DNA of 61,471 nt from Anaerolineae bacterium (GTDB lineage Bacteria > Chloroflexota > Anaerolineae > Aggregatilineales > Phototrophicaceae), in contig JAGWBC010000001.1 in assembly GCA_021296115.1 (NCBI GenBank), positions 25,656-87,126 of the forward strand, given 5' to 3'. Below are positions 1 to 7,887 of this stretch, piece by piece. The notes under the pieces are model-generated. The model did not search any database. It had not been told where the DNA came from and saw only the letters and a program-made list of their open reading frames with translations. The first letter of the stretch is position 1; each line of letters begins with the position of its first letter. The position numbers were made by a program, and so were the translations under genes.

Positions 1-161
1 GTCCTGACTTGCGTGCAAACGCCACGCTTCTGCGGCGCGCCTTTCTGCTGGCGCGCGCGGCGATTCTTCAAGGCATTAAAGGTGTACTGGAGCGCCGGCG
101 CCTTATTCTTCTTGCCCTTGCTTTTGCGCCCTTTGCGCACCAACTGATTGATCGTTGGCAT
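1..161 (-). CDS. rpsL: 30S ribosomal protein S12, N-terminal part (runs off left edge)
   Basis: Translating the reverse strand from the ATG at 161 gives [20 protein letters not shown] and, further on, [12 protein letters not shown], the conserved start of ribosomal protein S12, which sits at the decoding centre of the small subunit. Only the first 53 codons are present. Between the KAPAL and APQKRG blocks there are about 16 extra residues, the loop insertion typical of Gram-positive and related S12 proteins and absent in Escherichia coli. The start is supported by CGGAG 5 bases upstream. In most bacteria rpsL begins the str operon (rpsL-rpsG-fusA-tuf); the rest of it would lie to the left of this window. 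The leader contains two tandem hairpins (186-231). Confidence 0.95.
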   Translation of the reverse strand, partial: MPTINQLVRKGRKSKGKKNKAPALQYTFNALKNRRARQQKGAPQKRGVCTQVR

Positions 162-425
162 ACGTGACTCCGTTGTACTTGTTTCTTGCATGTCCTGTCT
201 TAGACATGCAAACAGGCGTAAATATACGCCTATTGATTGTTTCTCGATGGCGAGACGCCCCGCCTCGGCGCAGCACTTTCGCCATATTCGCTCAATTCAA
301 CCAACAGCGCCTCGTTCGCGGAGGGTACTGGTTGGGTGTGCAAGCGCGCATATTATCAATCGCAGGGCAGGCTGTCAAGGCGTATCTATGCGGATAGCGG
401 AATTCCCTATGAGTCTTGCGCGGCT
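162..425. other. Intergenic region between rpsL and acyl-CoA dehydrogenase
   Basis: 264 bases without a convincing gene. Apart from the tandem hairpins near the rpsL start, no coding potential, tRNA or repeat is recognised. Both flanking genes run leftward, so this stretch must carry the 3' end of the acyl-CoA dehydrogenase transcript and the rpsL promoter and leader. Confidence 0.5.
186..231 (-). promoter_or_regulatory. Two tandem hairpins in the rpsL leader
   Basis: A perfect 9-bp stem (TTGCATGTC 186-194 with GACATGCAA 203-211, 8-base loop) is followed by a 7-bp stem (AGGCGTA 214-220 with TACGCCT 225-231, 4-base loop). Both lie 25-70 bases upstream of the rpsL start and would be in its transcript leader. 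They could form an attenuator, a protein-binding leader or a bidirectional terminator. The sequence alone does not decide, and no long T-run follows on the rpsL strand. Confidence 0.45.
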
Positions 426-1580
426 CTATTGCCCGCGATAAAGCTCCCGCACGATGATATTACGCTGGATCTCGCTCGTGCCTTCGTAGATCTGGAAGAT
501 TTTTACGTCCCGCAGCAGTTTCTCCACCGGGTATTCTTTCATGTACCCGTAGCCGCCGAAGATTTGCACGGCGTCAACCGCCGCTTTGGTGGCCATGTCG
601 GCGGCGAAGGCTTTGGCGTAAGCGGGTATGCGCGGGTTAAAGATGCCGGCGTCGACTTGCCAGGCCGATTGCCAGGCCAGCAGGCGCGATGCCTCGTAGT
701 TTATCGCCATGTCCGCGAGTTTATGCCCGATGGCCTGGTGCTGATAAATGGGCACGCCGAAGGCTTCGCGCTCACCGGCGTATTTTACGCTCTCTTCCAG
801 CGCGCGCCGCTGCAAACCGCAGGCGGCCGCCGCCACTCCCGGGCGGCTGTGGTCGAATACTTCCATCGCGATGTAGAAACCCTGCCCGACTTCGCCGACG
901 ATGTTCTCTTCCGGCGCCTCCACATTCTCGAAGACGATCTCGGCCGTATCGGAGGCGCGCTGGCCTATTTTGTCGAATTTCTTGCCCACGCTGAGGCCGG
1001 GCGATTCGCGATCGACGATGAAGCAGGTCATGCCGCGGTGTCCGGCGGATGGGTCGGTCTTGGCGAATATCGTGTAGAAGTCCGCGTAGCTGGCGTTGGT
1101 GATAAAAGTCTTGCTGCCATTGATGATATAGGCGGCGCCGCGTTTGTCGGCCCGCGTCTCTATGCCCGCGACATTTGAGCCGGCGTTGGCTTCGGTGACG
1201 CCGTAGGAACAGAACTGACCCTGCTCGCCCGCCCGTTCGCCCAGCCAGTAGGCTTTCTGCTGGTCGCTGCCGGCGATCAGAATCGGCAGCATCGCCAGCG
1301 AATTTACGCCCAGGCTGGTGCTGATTCCCGTACAGCCGTAGCCTAGCTCTTCCGATACCAGCACTTCTTCAAATGCCGAGGCGCCCACGCCGCCGTATTC
1401 TTCGGGGATGAGCATGTTGACGATGCCGAGTTCGCGCGCCTTGTGGAAGATGTCTGCGGGGAAGATGGACTTCTCATCGTATTCTGCAGCCACGGGAATA
1501 ACGTTGTCGGCCACAAAGTCGCGCGTCATGCGCACTAGCATCTCCTGCTCTTCGTTCAATTGAAATTGCGGACCCGACAT
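426..1580 (-). CDS. Acyl-CoA dehydrogenase
   Basis: A 384-residue FAD flavoprotein, the standard length for the family that oxidises acyl-CoA thioesters to trans-2-enoyl-CoA and passes electrons to ETF. Both family signatures are present: CSYGVTEANAGSN near residues 124-136 (flavin and substrate contacts) and QIFGGYGYMKEYP near 339-351. The expected catalytic base is Glu366 in IYEGTSEIQR, the position used by short- and medium-chain enzymes. The ATG at 1580 gives a full N-terminal helical domain. Substrate chain length or branching cannot be read from the sequence. No ETF or other beta-oxidation gene is adjacent, so the pathway (fatty acid or branched-chain amino acid breakdown) is open. Confidence 0.93.
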   Translation of the reverse strand: MSGPQFQLNEEQEMLVRMTRDFVADNVIPVAAEYDEKSIFPADIFHKARELGIVNMLIPEEYGGVGASAFEEVLVSEELGYGCTGISTSLGVNSLAMLPILIAGSDQQKAYWLGERAGEQGQFCSYGVTEANAGSNVAGIETRADKRGAAYIINGSKTFITNASYADFYTIFAKTDPSAGHRGMTCFIVDRESPGLSVGKKFDKIGQRASDTAEIVFENVEAPEENIVGEVGQGFYIAMEVFDHSRPGVAAAACGLQRRALEESVKYAGEREAFGVPIYQHQAIGHKLADMAINYEASRLLAWQSAWQVDAGIFNPRIPAYAKAFAADMATKAAVDAVQIFGGYGYMKEYPVEKLLRDVKIFQIYEGTSEIQRNIIVRELYRGQ

Positions 1581-1688
1581 CGGCTTGCCGTCCCTTCACA
1601 AACTAGGCTCGCCAATAATCTAACAGTGATTAGATTTAATTTCCAGTCTCGCGCCGCGAGCGCCTGATATTGCTGGTCGTCCCTGAAA

Positions 1689-1934
1689 GGCTTGTCCGCT
1701 GCTCAATGGTGCGTTTGGGCAGGGCGGGCGCCGCGCTTTTGCGTATTTCCGACACTTTGCCACCGAGGGCACAGAGTATTTATGAGAGCACAGAGAGATA
1801 CAGGGATAAATGGCGGCTGGTCGATTCAAGGATTGTCCGCAACTTAGCCGAATTTGGCGTTAATTAAGCGCCATTCGTCCTCTGTGTCCTCGGTGGTAAA
1901 TATTTCGATACCGCGCCATTGTCGAGCGAGCGGA
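1689..1934 (-). repeat. MITE-like repeat, copy A (right end eroded)
   Basis: Noncoding sequence that matches the reverse complement of 17825-18112. Shared blocks in the same order are GGCTTGTCCGCT (1689-1700), GGGCGCCGCGC, GACACTTTGCCACCGAG, CACAGAGAG, ATGGCGGCTGGTCGA, TCAAGGAT, and near the right end CTCGGTGG (1890-1897) and GAGCGAGCGG (1924-1933). Internally it is an imperfect inverted repeat with CCACCGAG...CACAGAG facing CTCTGTGTCCTCGGTGG. The outer terminal repeat seen on the right of copy B is missing here; the element abuts the stop codon of the renalase-like gene. It encodes no transposase. The spacer from 1581 to 1688 holds nothing recognisable. Confidence 0.7.
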
Positions 1935-2924
1935 TTAGGCCAGCGCCTCAGCCAGTGCATGGCCCGCTGCCATGCCAGAGAGGAAAGCGCCTTCGACGCG
2001 TCCGCGGCCGCCAAATGCGTCGCCGGCGAAGACCAGCGGCGGCAGATTATCGGCGAGCAAACATTCGTCCGCATGAGTGGTGAGAGGGACTGAGTAGCGC
2101 CATTTCTTGAGCTGCGTTCGCACAATTCGGGCGCCGTCTTTGAGGTGTGGCTGCACCGCTGACTCGAGCTCGCGGATGATGTCGGCTTCGGGCGCGTCCC
2201 AGTTCTGCCGGCTGAATTTGGCGTTGGCGTGGCTGGTGACAAGGACGGTGCGCGAGATGCCTTTGGCCTGATTATCGGCGACCCAGTAGACGTTGGCCTG
2301 GAAGTTTTGCACCGCGCCCGGCTCCGGCAATTCTACATCGCCTTCTATTTCGTGGATGCCGCAGAGGCAGGGGCCAAAACGTATGCGCCGCAGCGCTGTC
2401 TGGTCGGCTTCCGTCAGATAGATGCCGCTCTTGGTCAACAGGGCGAGCGTCTCGGGCACTGGCGGCGTCATGATAAGCCCTCTGCTCTGGAATACATCGC
2501 CGGCGCTGTCTTCCAGCGTCCAACCCGACTGGTCTTGTTTGATCCCGGTTACCAAGCGATTGATGACGATATCGAGGTCGCGGGCTATATGTTTGGCCAG
2601 CGCGTTCATGCCGCCGCGGCCGGCGTAACGCGCGTGCCCATCGCCGGCAGTGCGCTTGACGCTGCCGTCGGACCAGCCCATTCCCCAGACGTAGACAAGG
2701 TCTTGCGCCAGCCAGCGATCGACGTAATCCTGCAGCGTATCACTGCGAACGGTAAAAAACTGCGCGCCATGATCGGCCAGGCCGCCCTCGCCTACGCGGC
2801 GCGTGGCCAGACGACCGCCGACGCTGCGCCCTCGTTCGATTATCTTGACGGAATAGCCGCGCTTCCGTAGCGTCCGCGCCGCCATCAAGCCGGACATTCC
2901 CGCGCCAACTATCAATGCGTCCAT
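1935..2924 (-). CDS. Renalase-like NAD(P)/FAD-dependent oxidoreductase
   Basis: 329 residues from the ATG at 2924, chosen because GGGAGG stands about 7 bases upstream; an open frame continues upstream but without family similarity. The protein opens with an ADP-binding Rossmann motif (VGAGMSGLMAA, G7-x-G9-xx-G12), an acidic residue ending the second strand (IIERG), then GGRLATRR and DHGAQFFTVR, typical of FAD-dependent amine-oxidase-like proteins of the COG3380/renalase group. The C-terminal FAGDAFGG...GAFLSGMAAG segment is the second FAD-binding motif. Renalases oxidise misformed dihydronicotinamide isomers; whether this protein does so is inferred from overall resemblance only. The last codons touch repeat copy A, so its 3' end may have been shaped by that insertion. 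Confidence 0.82.
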   Translation of the reverse strand: MDALIVGAGMSGLMAARTLRKRGYSVKIIERGRSVGGRLATRRVGEGGLADHGAQFFTVRSDTLQDYVDRWLAQDLVYVWGMGWSDGSVKRTAGDGHARYAGRGGMNALAKHIARDLDIVINRLVTGIKQDQSGWTLEDSAGDVFQSRGLIMTPPVPETLALLTKSGIYLTEADQTALRRIRFGPCLCGIHEIEGDVELPEPGAVQNFQANVYWVADNQAKGISRTVLVTSHANAKFSRQNWDAPEADIIRELESAVQPHLKDGARIVRTQLKKWRYSVPLTTHADECLLADNLPPLVFAGDAFGGRGRVEGAFLSGMAAGHALAEALA

Positions 2925-3059
2925 GCCGGCGCCTCCCGCTGAACTGTCACTTGCTGAGCAAATCATACCGCATTCATGCATATAATGAAGAATCGTTTGC
3001 GTCGTAGGCCTTCGCCGACGCGCGATTCGCCGGGGTTGGGCCAATTCTTCAGCAGCTCC

Positions 3060-3088
3060 TTCACAAATCGCGCGCGTTGTGATACACT
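3060..3088 (+). promoter_or_regulatory. Promoter of the tmRNA gene
   Basis: TTCACA (3060-3065) and TACACT (3083-3088) are separated by 17 bases, a good sigma-70-type spacing. Transcription would begin around 3095, leaving a leader of about 47 bases before the mature 5' end at 3142, as expected for a precursor trimmed by RNase P. Confidence 0.65.
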
Positions 3089-3141
3089 ATGTCTGCGTGG
3101 CGACGCCGCTGAATTGGGCAGCAGTTGTCGCCGGTCATCAC

Positions 3142-3529
3142 GGGGGCGAATTAGATTCGACGTTGGTGGCTGAAACCGCACGGCAAGCCGTGGCGCCACA
3201 ACACGTTAAACTGGCAACGCACATAGGTGCAAAACCCAATTTCCAACCCCTTCCTATGGTAGCTTAGGCGACCTGGATGAGGGTGTAGAGGCAAACAGTC
3301 CTCTACCGCTCCTGCAGTCTCGTCTCCCTTTGCGAGCTGCAACGAGTGTCATAAAAAGTTAGGGCGCCCGTCGTTCACGCCGATAAAGCGACGCCAAGAC
3401 TCATCGGCTAGCCTCATGTGAACCGCGCCTTCTGGGACTGCATGACGCGAAACCTTTCAGAGGGCTAAGCTTGTAGATGTGCGAGATTCGAATCCAGCGG
3501 ACCCGGGGGGCAGGTCCCCGGCGCTTCCA
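3142..3529 (+). ncRNA. ssrA: tmRNA (SsrA), trans-translation RNA
   Basis: A one-piece tmRNA of about 388 bases that rescues stalled ribosomes. The 5' end GGGGGCG (3142-3148) pairs with CGCTTCC (3522-3528) as a 7-bp acceptor stem with two G-U pairs, and AGATTCGACG is the conserved D-loop region. The P2 helix can be drawn from GCAC/CAAGC (about 3178-3187) with GCTTG/GTGC (about 3469-3483). The tag frame starts at GCA 3214 and stops at TAG 3265-3267, encoding ATHIGAKPNFQPLPMVA after the tRNA-borne alanine. Pseudoknot-like GC blocks follow. CCA is not encoded (ACTG follows the stem). The T-arm can be drawn as a 6-bp stem CCGGGG/CCCCGG (3503-3508 with 3516-3521) closing the loop GGCAGGT, not the usual TTCRANY. 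A covariance search would settle the exact ends. Confidence 0.88.
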
Positions 3530-3577
3530 CTGCCAGCAGCCGCCTTGCCAGACGCGAGGCGGTCGTTGCTTTTGCGT

Positions 3578-3583
3578 TATAAT
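3578..3583 (+). promoter_or_regulatory. Perfect -10 box directly before the lipoprotein gene
   Basis: TATAAT at 3578-3583 ends only 10 bases before the first ATG (3594). No good -35 box is seen at 16-18 bases. If used, transcription would start about 3590, giving a leaderless or nearly leaderless mRNA with no room for a Shine-Dalgarno sequence. Confidence 0.5.
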
Positions 3584-3593
3584 CCCCCGCATT

Positions 3594-4397
3594 ATGATGA
3601 CAGGTTATTTCATCACGACCCGGTTGGCTAGCGTCATCGCGCCGCTGGCTTTGGCCATAACACTTTCCGCCTGCGCCTCCAATTCGCCACAATTAACTGC
3701 GACGGCGGTTTATGAGCGAGCGAGAGCGGAGGCGGAGAGCCTTAGATCTACGGCGACGGTCGTCCGTGCGCGTATGAAAACCACGCTGGAATACGCCGCC
3801 GCGCGCGTCGCGCAGGCTGAGAACGCGGGCGAGTTCCTGCAATTCAGCTTGATCGGCCTGGGCACGGATACCAGTTATATTGCGACAAACGTCAGCCAGA
3901 TTGAAGGCGCGCCGACGCAGATCGCCCTAGCCTCACCCACGGCAACGCGTCAAGCGGAGATCAGCGGCGTAACGCCGATCGCTTTGGCGACCCTTGCGCC
4001 GACGCCCAGCCCAACTCGCCCGGCAACTGCCAGCCTGCCGCAGGCAACCGCTTCGGGCCCGCGCCTGGATAATATCGTAATGGCCTCCGGCGTCAACGCG
4101 AATGACTGCGCCATCGATGTGAATCCCGTGTTTACGCCGGCATCAACGGAAATTTATGTAGTCGCCGAGGCGCACAATATCCCGGCCGGCGTCAAGATTT
4201 CTTCGCGCTGGCATCGCCGCGGCATCGAAGTGGCCTATTTCAGTTTTGATGTCGAGAACAGGATTGACGGCAACTGTATCTGGTTCTTCATTGATCAGAC
4301 GGATACGGCCTTTGTGGTTGGCGCCTGGAGCGTCGAGCTGCGTGTGGACAATGTTCCGGCAGGCTCGCCGGTGGCTTTCCAGGTCAGCGCCAATTGA
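3594..4397 (+). CDS. Secreted lipoprotein of unknown function
   Basis: 267 residues starting at tandem ATGs (3594/3597). The N-terminus is a lipoprotein signal peptide: a short basic part with Arg10, a hydrophobic stretch 11-24, and lipobox LSAC with Cys27, so the mature protein should be lipid-anchored outside the membrane. Residues about 30-75 are helical and Arg/Ala-rich (possible short coiled coil). Residues about 105-160 form a Thr/Pro/Ala-rich linker. The last 100 residues (from about 165) look like a beta-rich domain with two cysteines and Trp/Phe-rich strands. No named family is recognised. It lies just after ssrA on the same strand but has its own -10 box. The translation start may be leaderless. 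Confidence 0.8.
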   Translation: MMTGYFITTRLASVIAPLALAITLSACASNSPQLTATAVYERARAEAESLRSTATVVRARMKTTLEYAAARVAQAENAGEFLQFSLIGLGTDTSYIATNVSQIEGAPTQIALASPTATRQAEISGVTPIALATLAPTPSPTRPATASLPQATASGPRLDNIVMASGVNANDCAIDVNPVFTPASTEIYVVAEAHNIPAGVKISSRWHRRGIEVAYFSFDVENRIDGNCIWFFIDQTDTAFVVGAWSVELRVDNVPAGSPVAFQVSAN

Positions 4398-4524
4398 GTC
4401 GGCAGATCTCGACGCTCGATTAACCAAGGGACTATTGCTGATCTCAGACTGGTTATGCTGACAACTATTGGCATAATATTGCGTATAGATTTAGTAACTT
4501 CGGGTGATTGGCGAGTTTGAGAAG

Positions 4525-4917
4525 ATGGCGATCGTAACACGCTGGGATAACAAGAAGAAGACGGTTGTTCTCCTGGAATTTGAGTCGGAGTGGACCTGGC
4601 CGGATCTTGAAGTAGCCATCCACAAGGCGGACGAGCTTATCGGCAGCGTTGAACACTTTGTGGACTTGATCATTGACCTGGAAGGCGCGGCCATCCCCCG
4701 CGACATCATGACCGGCGCCAAGAAACTGCTGGCGTCCGGCGAGGCCAGGCCCAACGAAGGCGCGCGAGTTGTCGTAGGCGCGAACGGCGCGCTCCGCACC
4801 ATTTATCAGACGATCCAGAAGACCTTCAACAACGACATGGAAGGGCGCGAAGTCTTGTTCGCGGATACCATTTCAGACGCGCGCGCCATCGTCCGCGGTC
4901 TGGCGCTGGATCGTTAA
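4525..4917 (+). CDS. Small STAS-like cytosolic protein
   Basis: About 130 residues. A GTG at 4504 in the same frame would add seven residues; ATG 4525 is preferred because GAGAAG precedes it, although this ribosome site is weak. The pattern of an N-terminal strand pair (AIVTRWDNKKKTVVLLEF), a helix, a central strand LIIDLEG and alternating helices resembles the STAS/SpoIIAA-like fold used in anti-anti-sigma factors and small sensory proteins. No phosphorylatable serine motif is obvious, so that role is not claimed. It lies alone between a lipoprotein gene and an ABC exporter, both on the same strand but separated by more than 100 bases. Confidence 0.7.
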   Translation: MAIVTRWDNKKKTVVLLEFESEWTWPDLEVAIHKADELIGSVEHFVDLIIDLEGAAIPRDIMTGAKKLLASGEARPNEGARVVVGANGALRTIYQTIQKTFNNDMEGREVLFADTISDARAIVRGLALDR

Positions 4918-5079
4918 GCGCCTCAGCTTCTCCGTTCTTGCTTCAGATTTTCAGCGCCTGCTGCGCTTCCTGCAGCGCATGATGGCGGCTTCGCAATCGT
5001 CAGCCCTAGCCATTCGCGCAGTAGTCAACACTTGGCTGGCGCCGCTATGCTATAGTCAAAGTTGGAGGCGTAAACGCGA

Positions 5080-7020
5080 ATGATGATGCGCGGCGGCGGC
5101 TGGTTCCGCTACATGCACGGGCACGACAACAAAGCCAAGCCGAATGTAACTCGGCGCTTGCTGCTGCGGGTGCTGGCTTACGCCAAGCCATACCGGCGGC
5201 AAATTGCCGGCATGCTCGCGACTATCCTGCTGACGACCGGCCTGGGTCTGCTCAGCCCGCTGATATTCCGCGAGATTATCGATCAGGCGCTGCCGCAGAA
5301 AGACCTCGCCAAGCTGAATCTGCTGGCGCTGGGATTAGTCGTCATCCCGATCATTAGCGGCGGCATCCGCATCAGGCAGCGCAAGCTGAATGTGGCGATT
5401 GGCGAAGGCGTGATTTATGACCTGCGCGTGTCGCTTTATCATCACTTGCAGCAGATGTCGCTGCGATTTTTCACCAACACCAAAACGGGCGAGCTGATGA
5501 GCCGCCTCAACAACGATGTGGTTGGCGCGCAGAACGCCATCAGCAACACCATCGTTTCGATCATCACCAATGTGATTACGGTAGTGGCTACGCTGGCCGT
5601 GATGTTAGGCATGAAATGGCAGCTGACCATCTTGGGCGTGATGGTGCTGCCGCTCTTCATCTTGGTGGCGCGGCGCTTGGGCACGCGCCTGCAGCGGATC
5701 GCTCGCGAGCAAATGGGTTACAACGCGCAGATGAACGCCATGATGAACGAAACGCTGAATATCAGCGGCGCGCTGCTGGTCAAGCTCTTCGGGCGGATCG
5801 ACGCCGAAGTCGAGCATTTCGACAAGCGCGCTGCTGACGTGCGCGATGCCGGCATCAAGCGGGCGGTGCTGGGCAGCCAGTTTTTTGTGCTGATCGGCCT
5901 GGTCAGCGTGGTCGGGACGGCGCTGGTTTACTGGGTCGGCGGGATGCTGGTCATAAATGGCGAGTTTACTATCGGCGATATAGTCGCCTTCGCCACCTTC
6001 CTCGCTCAACTTTATACACCGCTGCAGGCCTTGACCAATGCGCCGGTCGATTTCGCCCAATCGATAGTCAGTTTCGAGCGCGTATTTGAGATCATCGACT
6101 TGCCGCTGGAAATCGAGGAGAAGCCCGACGCCGTCCATCTAAACGCTGTCAGCGGCGCGCTGGTCTTTGACGATGTCACCTTTCGCTATCAGATTGACGA
6201 AAGCCACTTGCTGTCCGATGTGGAGCGGATCGGGCGCATCGACAGCGTGGCCGCGACTCGTTCGGGCGATCCGGCGCGGCGGGAGAACGGCGCCTCGACC
6301 AGTGGCGCGAAACATCAAGCGCGTGAACTGGCATTGGAGCAACTCTCGTTCGGTATTGAGCCGGGCCAGTTGGTCGCGCTGGTGGGGCCAAGCGGCGCGG
6401 GTAAAACCACGCTGACCTACCTGATCCCGCGCTTGTACGATCCCAGCTCCGGGCGCATCAGACTGGACGGGCATGATCTGCGCGATCTGAGCCTGCGCAC
6501 GATGGCGGAGAATATCGGCATGGTTACGCAGGAGACCTACCTCTTTCACGATTCCATCCGCACCAATCTGCTATACGCCAAGCCCGACGCGTCTCAGGAC
6601 GAGCTCAAAGCCGCGGCGAAAGTCGCCCATATTCACGACTTTATCATGGGGCTGAGCGACGGCTATGACTCCATCGTGGGCGAGCGCGGCTATCGTCTTA
6701 GCGGCGGCGAAAAGCAGCGCCTGGCGATCGCGCGCGTGGTATTGAAGGACCCACGCATTCTGGTGCTGGACGAGGCGACCAGCCACCTCGACAGCCAATC
6801 CGAAGCGCTGATTCAGGACGCGCTCAGCCATATCCTGCGCGACCGCACCAGCATCGTCATCGCTCATCGCCTCAGCACGATCCTGGCGGCCGATCTGATT
6901 CTGGTTCTCGACCGCGGCCGCATCGTCGAGCGCGGCAGCCATGCCGAATTGCTGGCGCGCGGCGGCTTGTACGCCAATCTGTACGAAACGCAATTCAGCC
7001 AGCAGCGCGAATTGGCCTAA
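5080..7020 (+). CDS. ABC exporter, fused membrane and ATPase domains
   Basis: A 646-residue half-transporter of the type IV (MsbA/LmrA-like) exporter family; two copies would form the working pump. Six membrane helices lie between about residues 40 and 315. The ATPase carries Walker A GPSGAGKTT (436-444), Q-loop Gln484, signature LSGGEKQR (540-547), Walker B ILVLDE (560-565) and switch His596. An insert of about 45 polar residues (371-417, rich in Arg, Ser, Gly) interrupts the ATPase between the first strand (FDDVTFRY) and LEQLSFGI; family members usually have only a few residues here. Three ATG codons in a row start the gene, with GGAGG (5064-5068) 11 bases before the first. The substrate cannot be predicted. 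A nitrilase-family gene follows after 19 bases and may be co-transcribed. Confidence 0.93.
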   Translation: MMMRGGGWFRYMHGHDNKAKPNVTRRLLLRVLAYAKPYRRQIAGMLATILLTTGLGLLSPLIFREIIDQALPQKDLAKLNLLALGLVVIPIISGGIRIRQRKLNVAIGEGVIYDLRVSLYHHLQQMSLRFFTNTKTGELMSRLNNDVVGAQNAISNTIVSIITNVITVVATLAVMLGMKWQLTILGVMVLPLFILVARRLGTRLQRIAREQMGYNAQMNAMMNETLNISGALLVKLFGRIDAEVEHFDKRAADVRDAGIKRAVLGSQFFVLIGLVSVVGTALVYWVGGMLVINGEFTIGDIVAFATFLAQLYTPLQALTNAPVDFAQSIVSFERVFEIIDLPLEIEEKPDAVHLNAVSGALVFDDVTFRYQIDESHLLSDVERIGRIDSVAATRSGDPARRENGASTSGAKHQARELALEQLSFGIEPGQLVALVGPSGAGKTTLTYLIPRLYDPSSGRIRLDGHDLRDLSLRTMAENIGMVTQETYLFHDSIRTNLLYAKPDASQDELKAAAKVAHIHDFIMGLSDGYDSIVGERGYRLSGGEKQRLAIARVVLKDPRILVLDEATSHLDSQSEALIQDALSHILRDRTSIVIAHRLSTILAADLILVLDRGRIVERGSHAELLARGGLYANLYETQFSQQRELA

Positions 7021-7039
7021 GGTCCGTGAAAGCCACTCC

Positions 7040-7810
7040 ATGAAAGCCACCATTACGCAACTGGACGCGAATCGGCTGGAGGCGGACTGGCAGCGGCTCA
7101 GACGGCATGTAGCGGCTCATGCTTCCGACTTGGCGCTGCTGCCCGAAATGTGCTTCGCGCCCTGGTTCTGCACGACGCCGGAGCGAGAGGATGCGACCTG
7201 GCAGCGCGCCGTTCGCAGTCATGAAGGGTGGCTGGAACGCCTGCCCGAGCTCGGCGCAAGATACGTCATCGGCACGGCGCCGCGCGACATCGGCAAGAAG
7301 CGCCACAATGTCGCTTATCTGTGGACGGCGCAAGACGGCTTGCGGTGGGCGCATAAGAAAACCTACTTGCCTCATGACGAGGGCTACTGGGAAGCCAACT
7401 GGTACGACCGCGCCCCGATAGATTTCCAGCCGACCCGCGCCGGCGAACTGACGTTGGGGGTCATGATCTGCACCGAGATTTGGTTTCTGCAGCACGCCCG
7501 CGAATACGGCAGAGGCGGCATCCATCTGCTGCTGAATCCGCGCAGCACACCGCGGCATAGCAATGCCAAGTGGCTGGCGGGCGGGCGGACGGCCGCGGTC
7601 GTCTCCGGCGCCTACTGCCTCTCGTCCAATCACGCGGGCCAGGCGGAAGGGGTCGATCTGGGCGGGGCGGGCTGGATCTGCGATCCCGATGGCGCGGTCC
7701 TGGCTAGGACCAGCGAAGCGGAACCCTTCGTCACGCTGGAGCTGGACCTGGCCGCTGCCGAGCGGGCCAAGTCCACCTACCCGCGCTATGTTGACGACAG
7801 CCCGCTCTAA
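7040..7810 (+). CDS. Carbon-nitrogen hydrolase (nitrilase superfamily)
   Basis: 256 residues from ATG 7040; the frame is open further upstream but only over the end of the ABC gene. The catalytic triad of the nitrilase superfamily is visible: Glu36 in LLPEMCF, Lys107 in HKKTYLP and the nucleophile Cys144 in VMICTEIWF. Such enzymes cleave amides, nitriles or carbamoyl compounds, or act as amidases on small nitrogen metabolites. The sequence is a little shorter than most members (260-300) and does not match a specific branch that I recognise. It is 19 bases behind the ABC exporter, so it may be co-transcribed with it. Confidence 0.85.
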   Translation: MKATITQLDANRLEADWQRLRRHVAAHASDLALLPEMCFAPWFCTTPEREDATWQRAVRSHEGWLERLPELGARYVIGTAPRDIGKKRHNVAYLWTAQDGLRWAHKKTYLPHDEGYWEANWYDRAPIDFQPTRAGELTLGVMICTEIWFLQHAREYGRGGIHLLLNPRSTPRHSNAKWLAGGRTAAVVSGAYCLSSNHAGQAEGVDLGGAGWICDPDGAVLARTSEAEPFVTLELDLAAAERAKSTYPRYVDDSPL

Positions 7811-7887
7811 GCTGCGATTTCGCTATTCAATCCGGCTGTCCCTCTGATACCATACCGCTGAGCATATACAACACACCCAGACGAGAT

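Noticed and set aside
237-1178. A 313-codon open frame antisense to the acyl-CoA dehydrogenase
   Set aside because: The opposite strand has all family signatures; this frame is a shadow without motifs.
3401-3692. Short open frames across the tmRNA gene
   Set aside because: The RNA signals (acceptor stem, D-loop region, tag frame, P2 pairing) explain the sequence; the frames have no ribosome sites or protein character.
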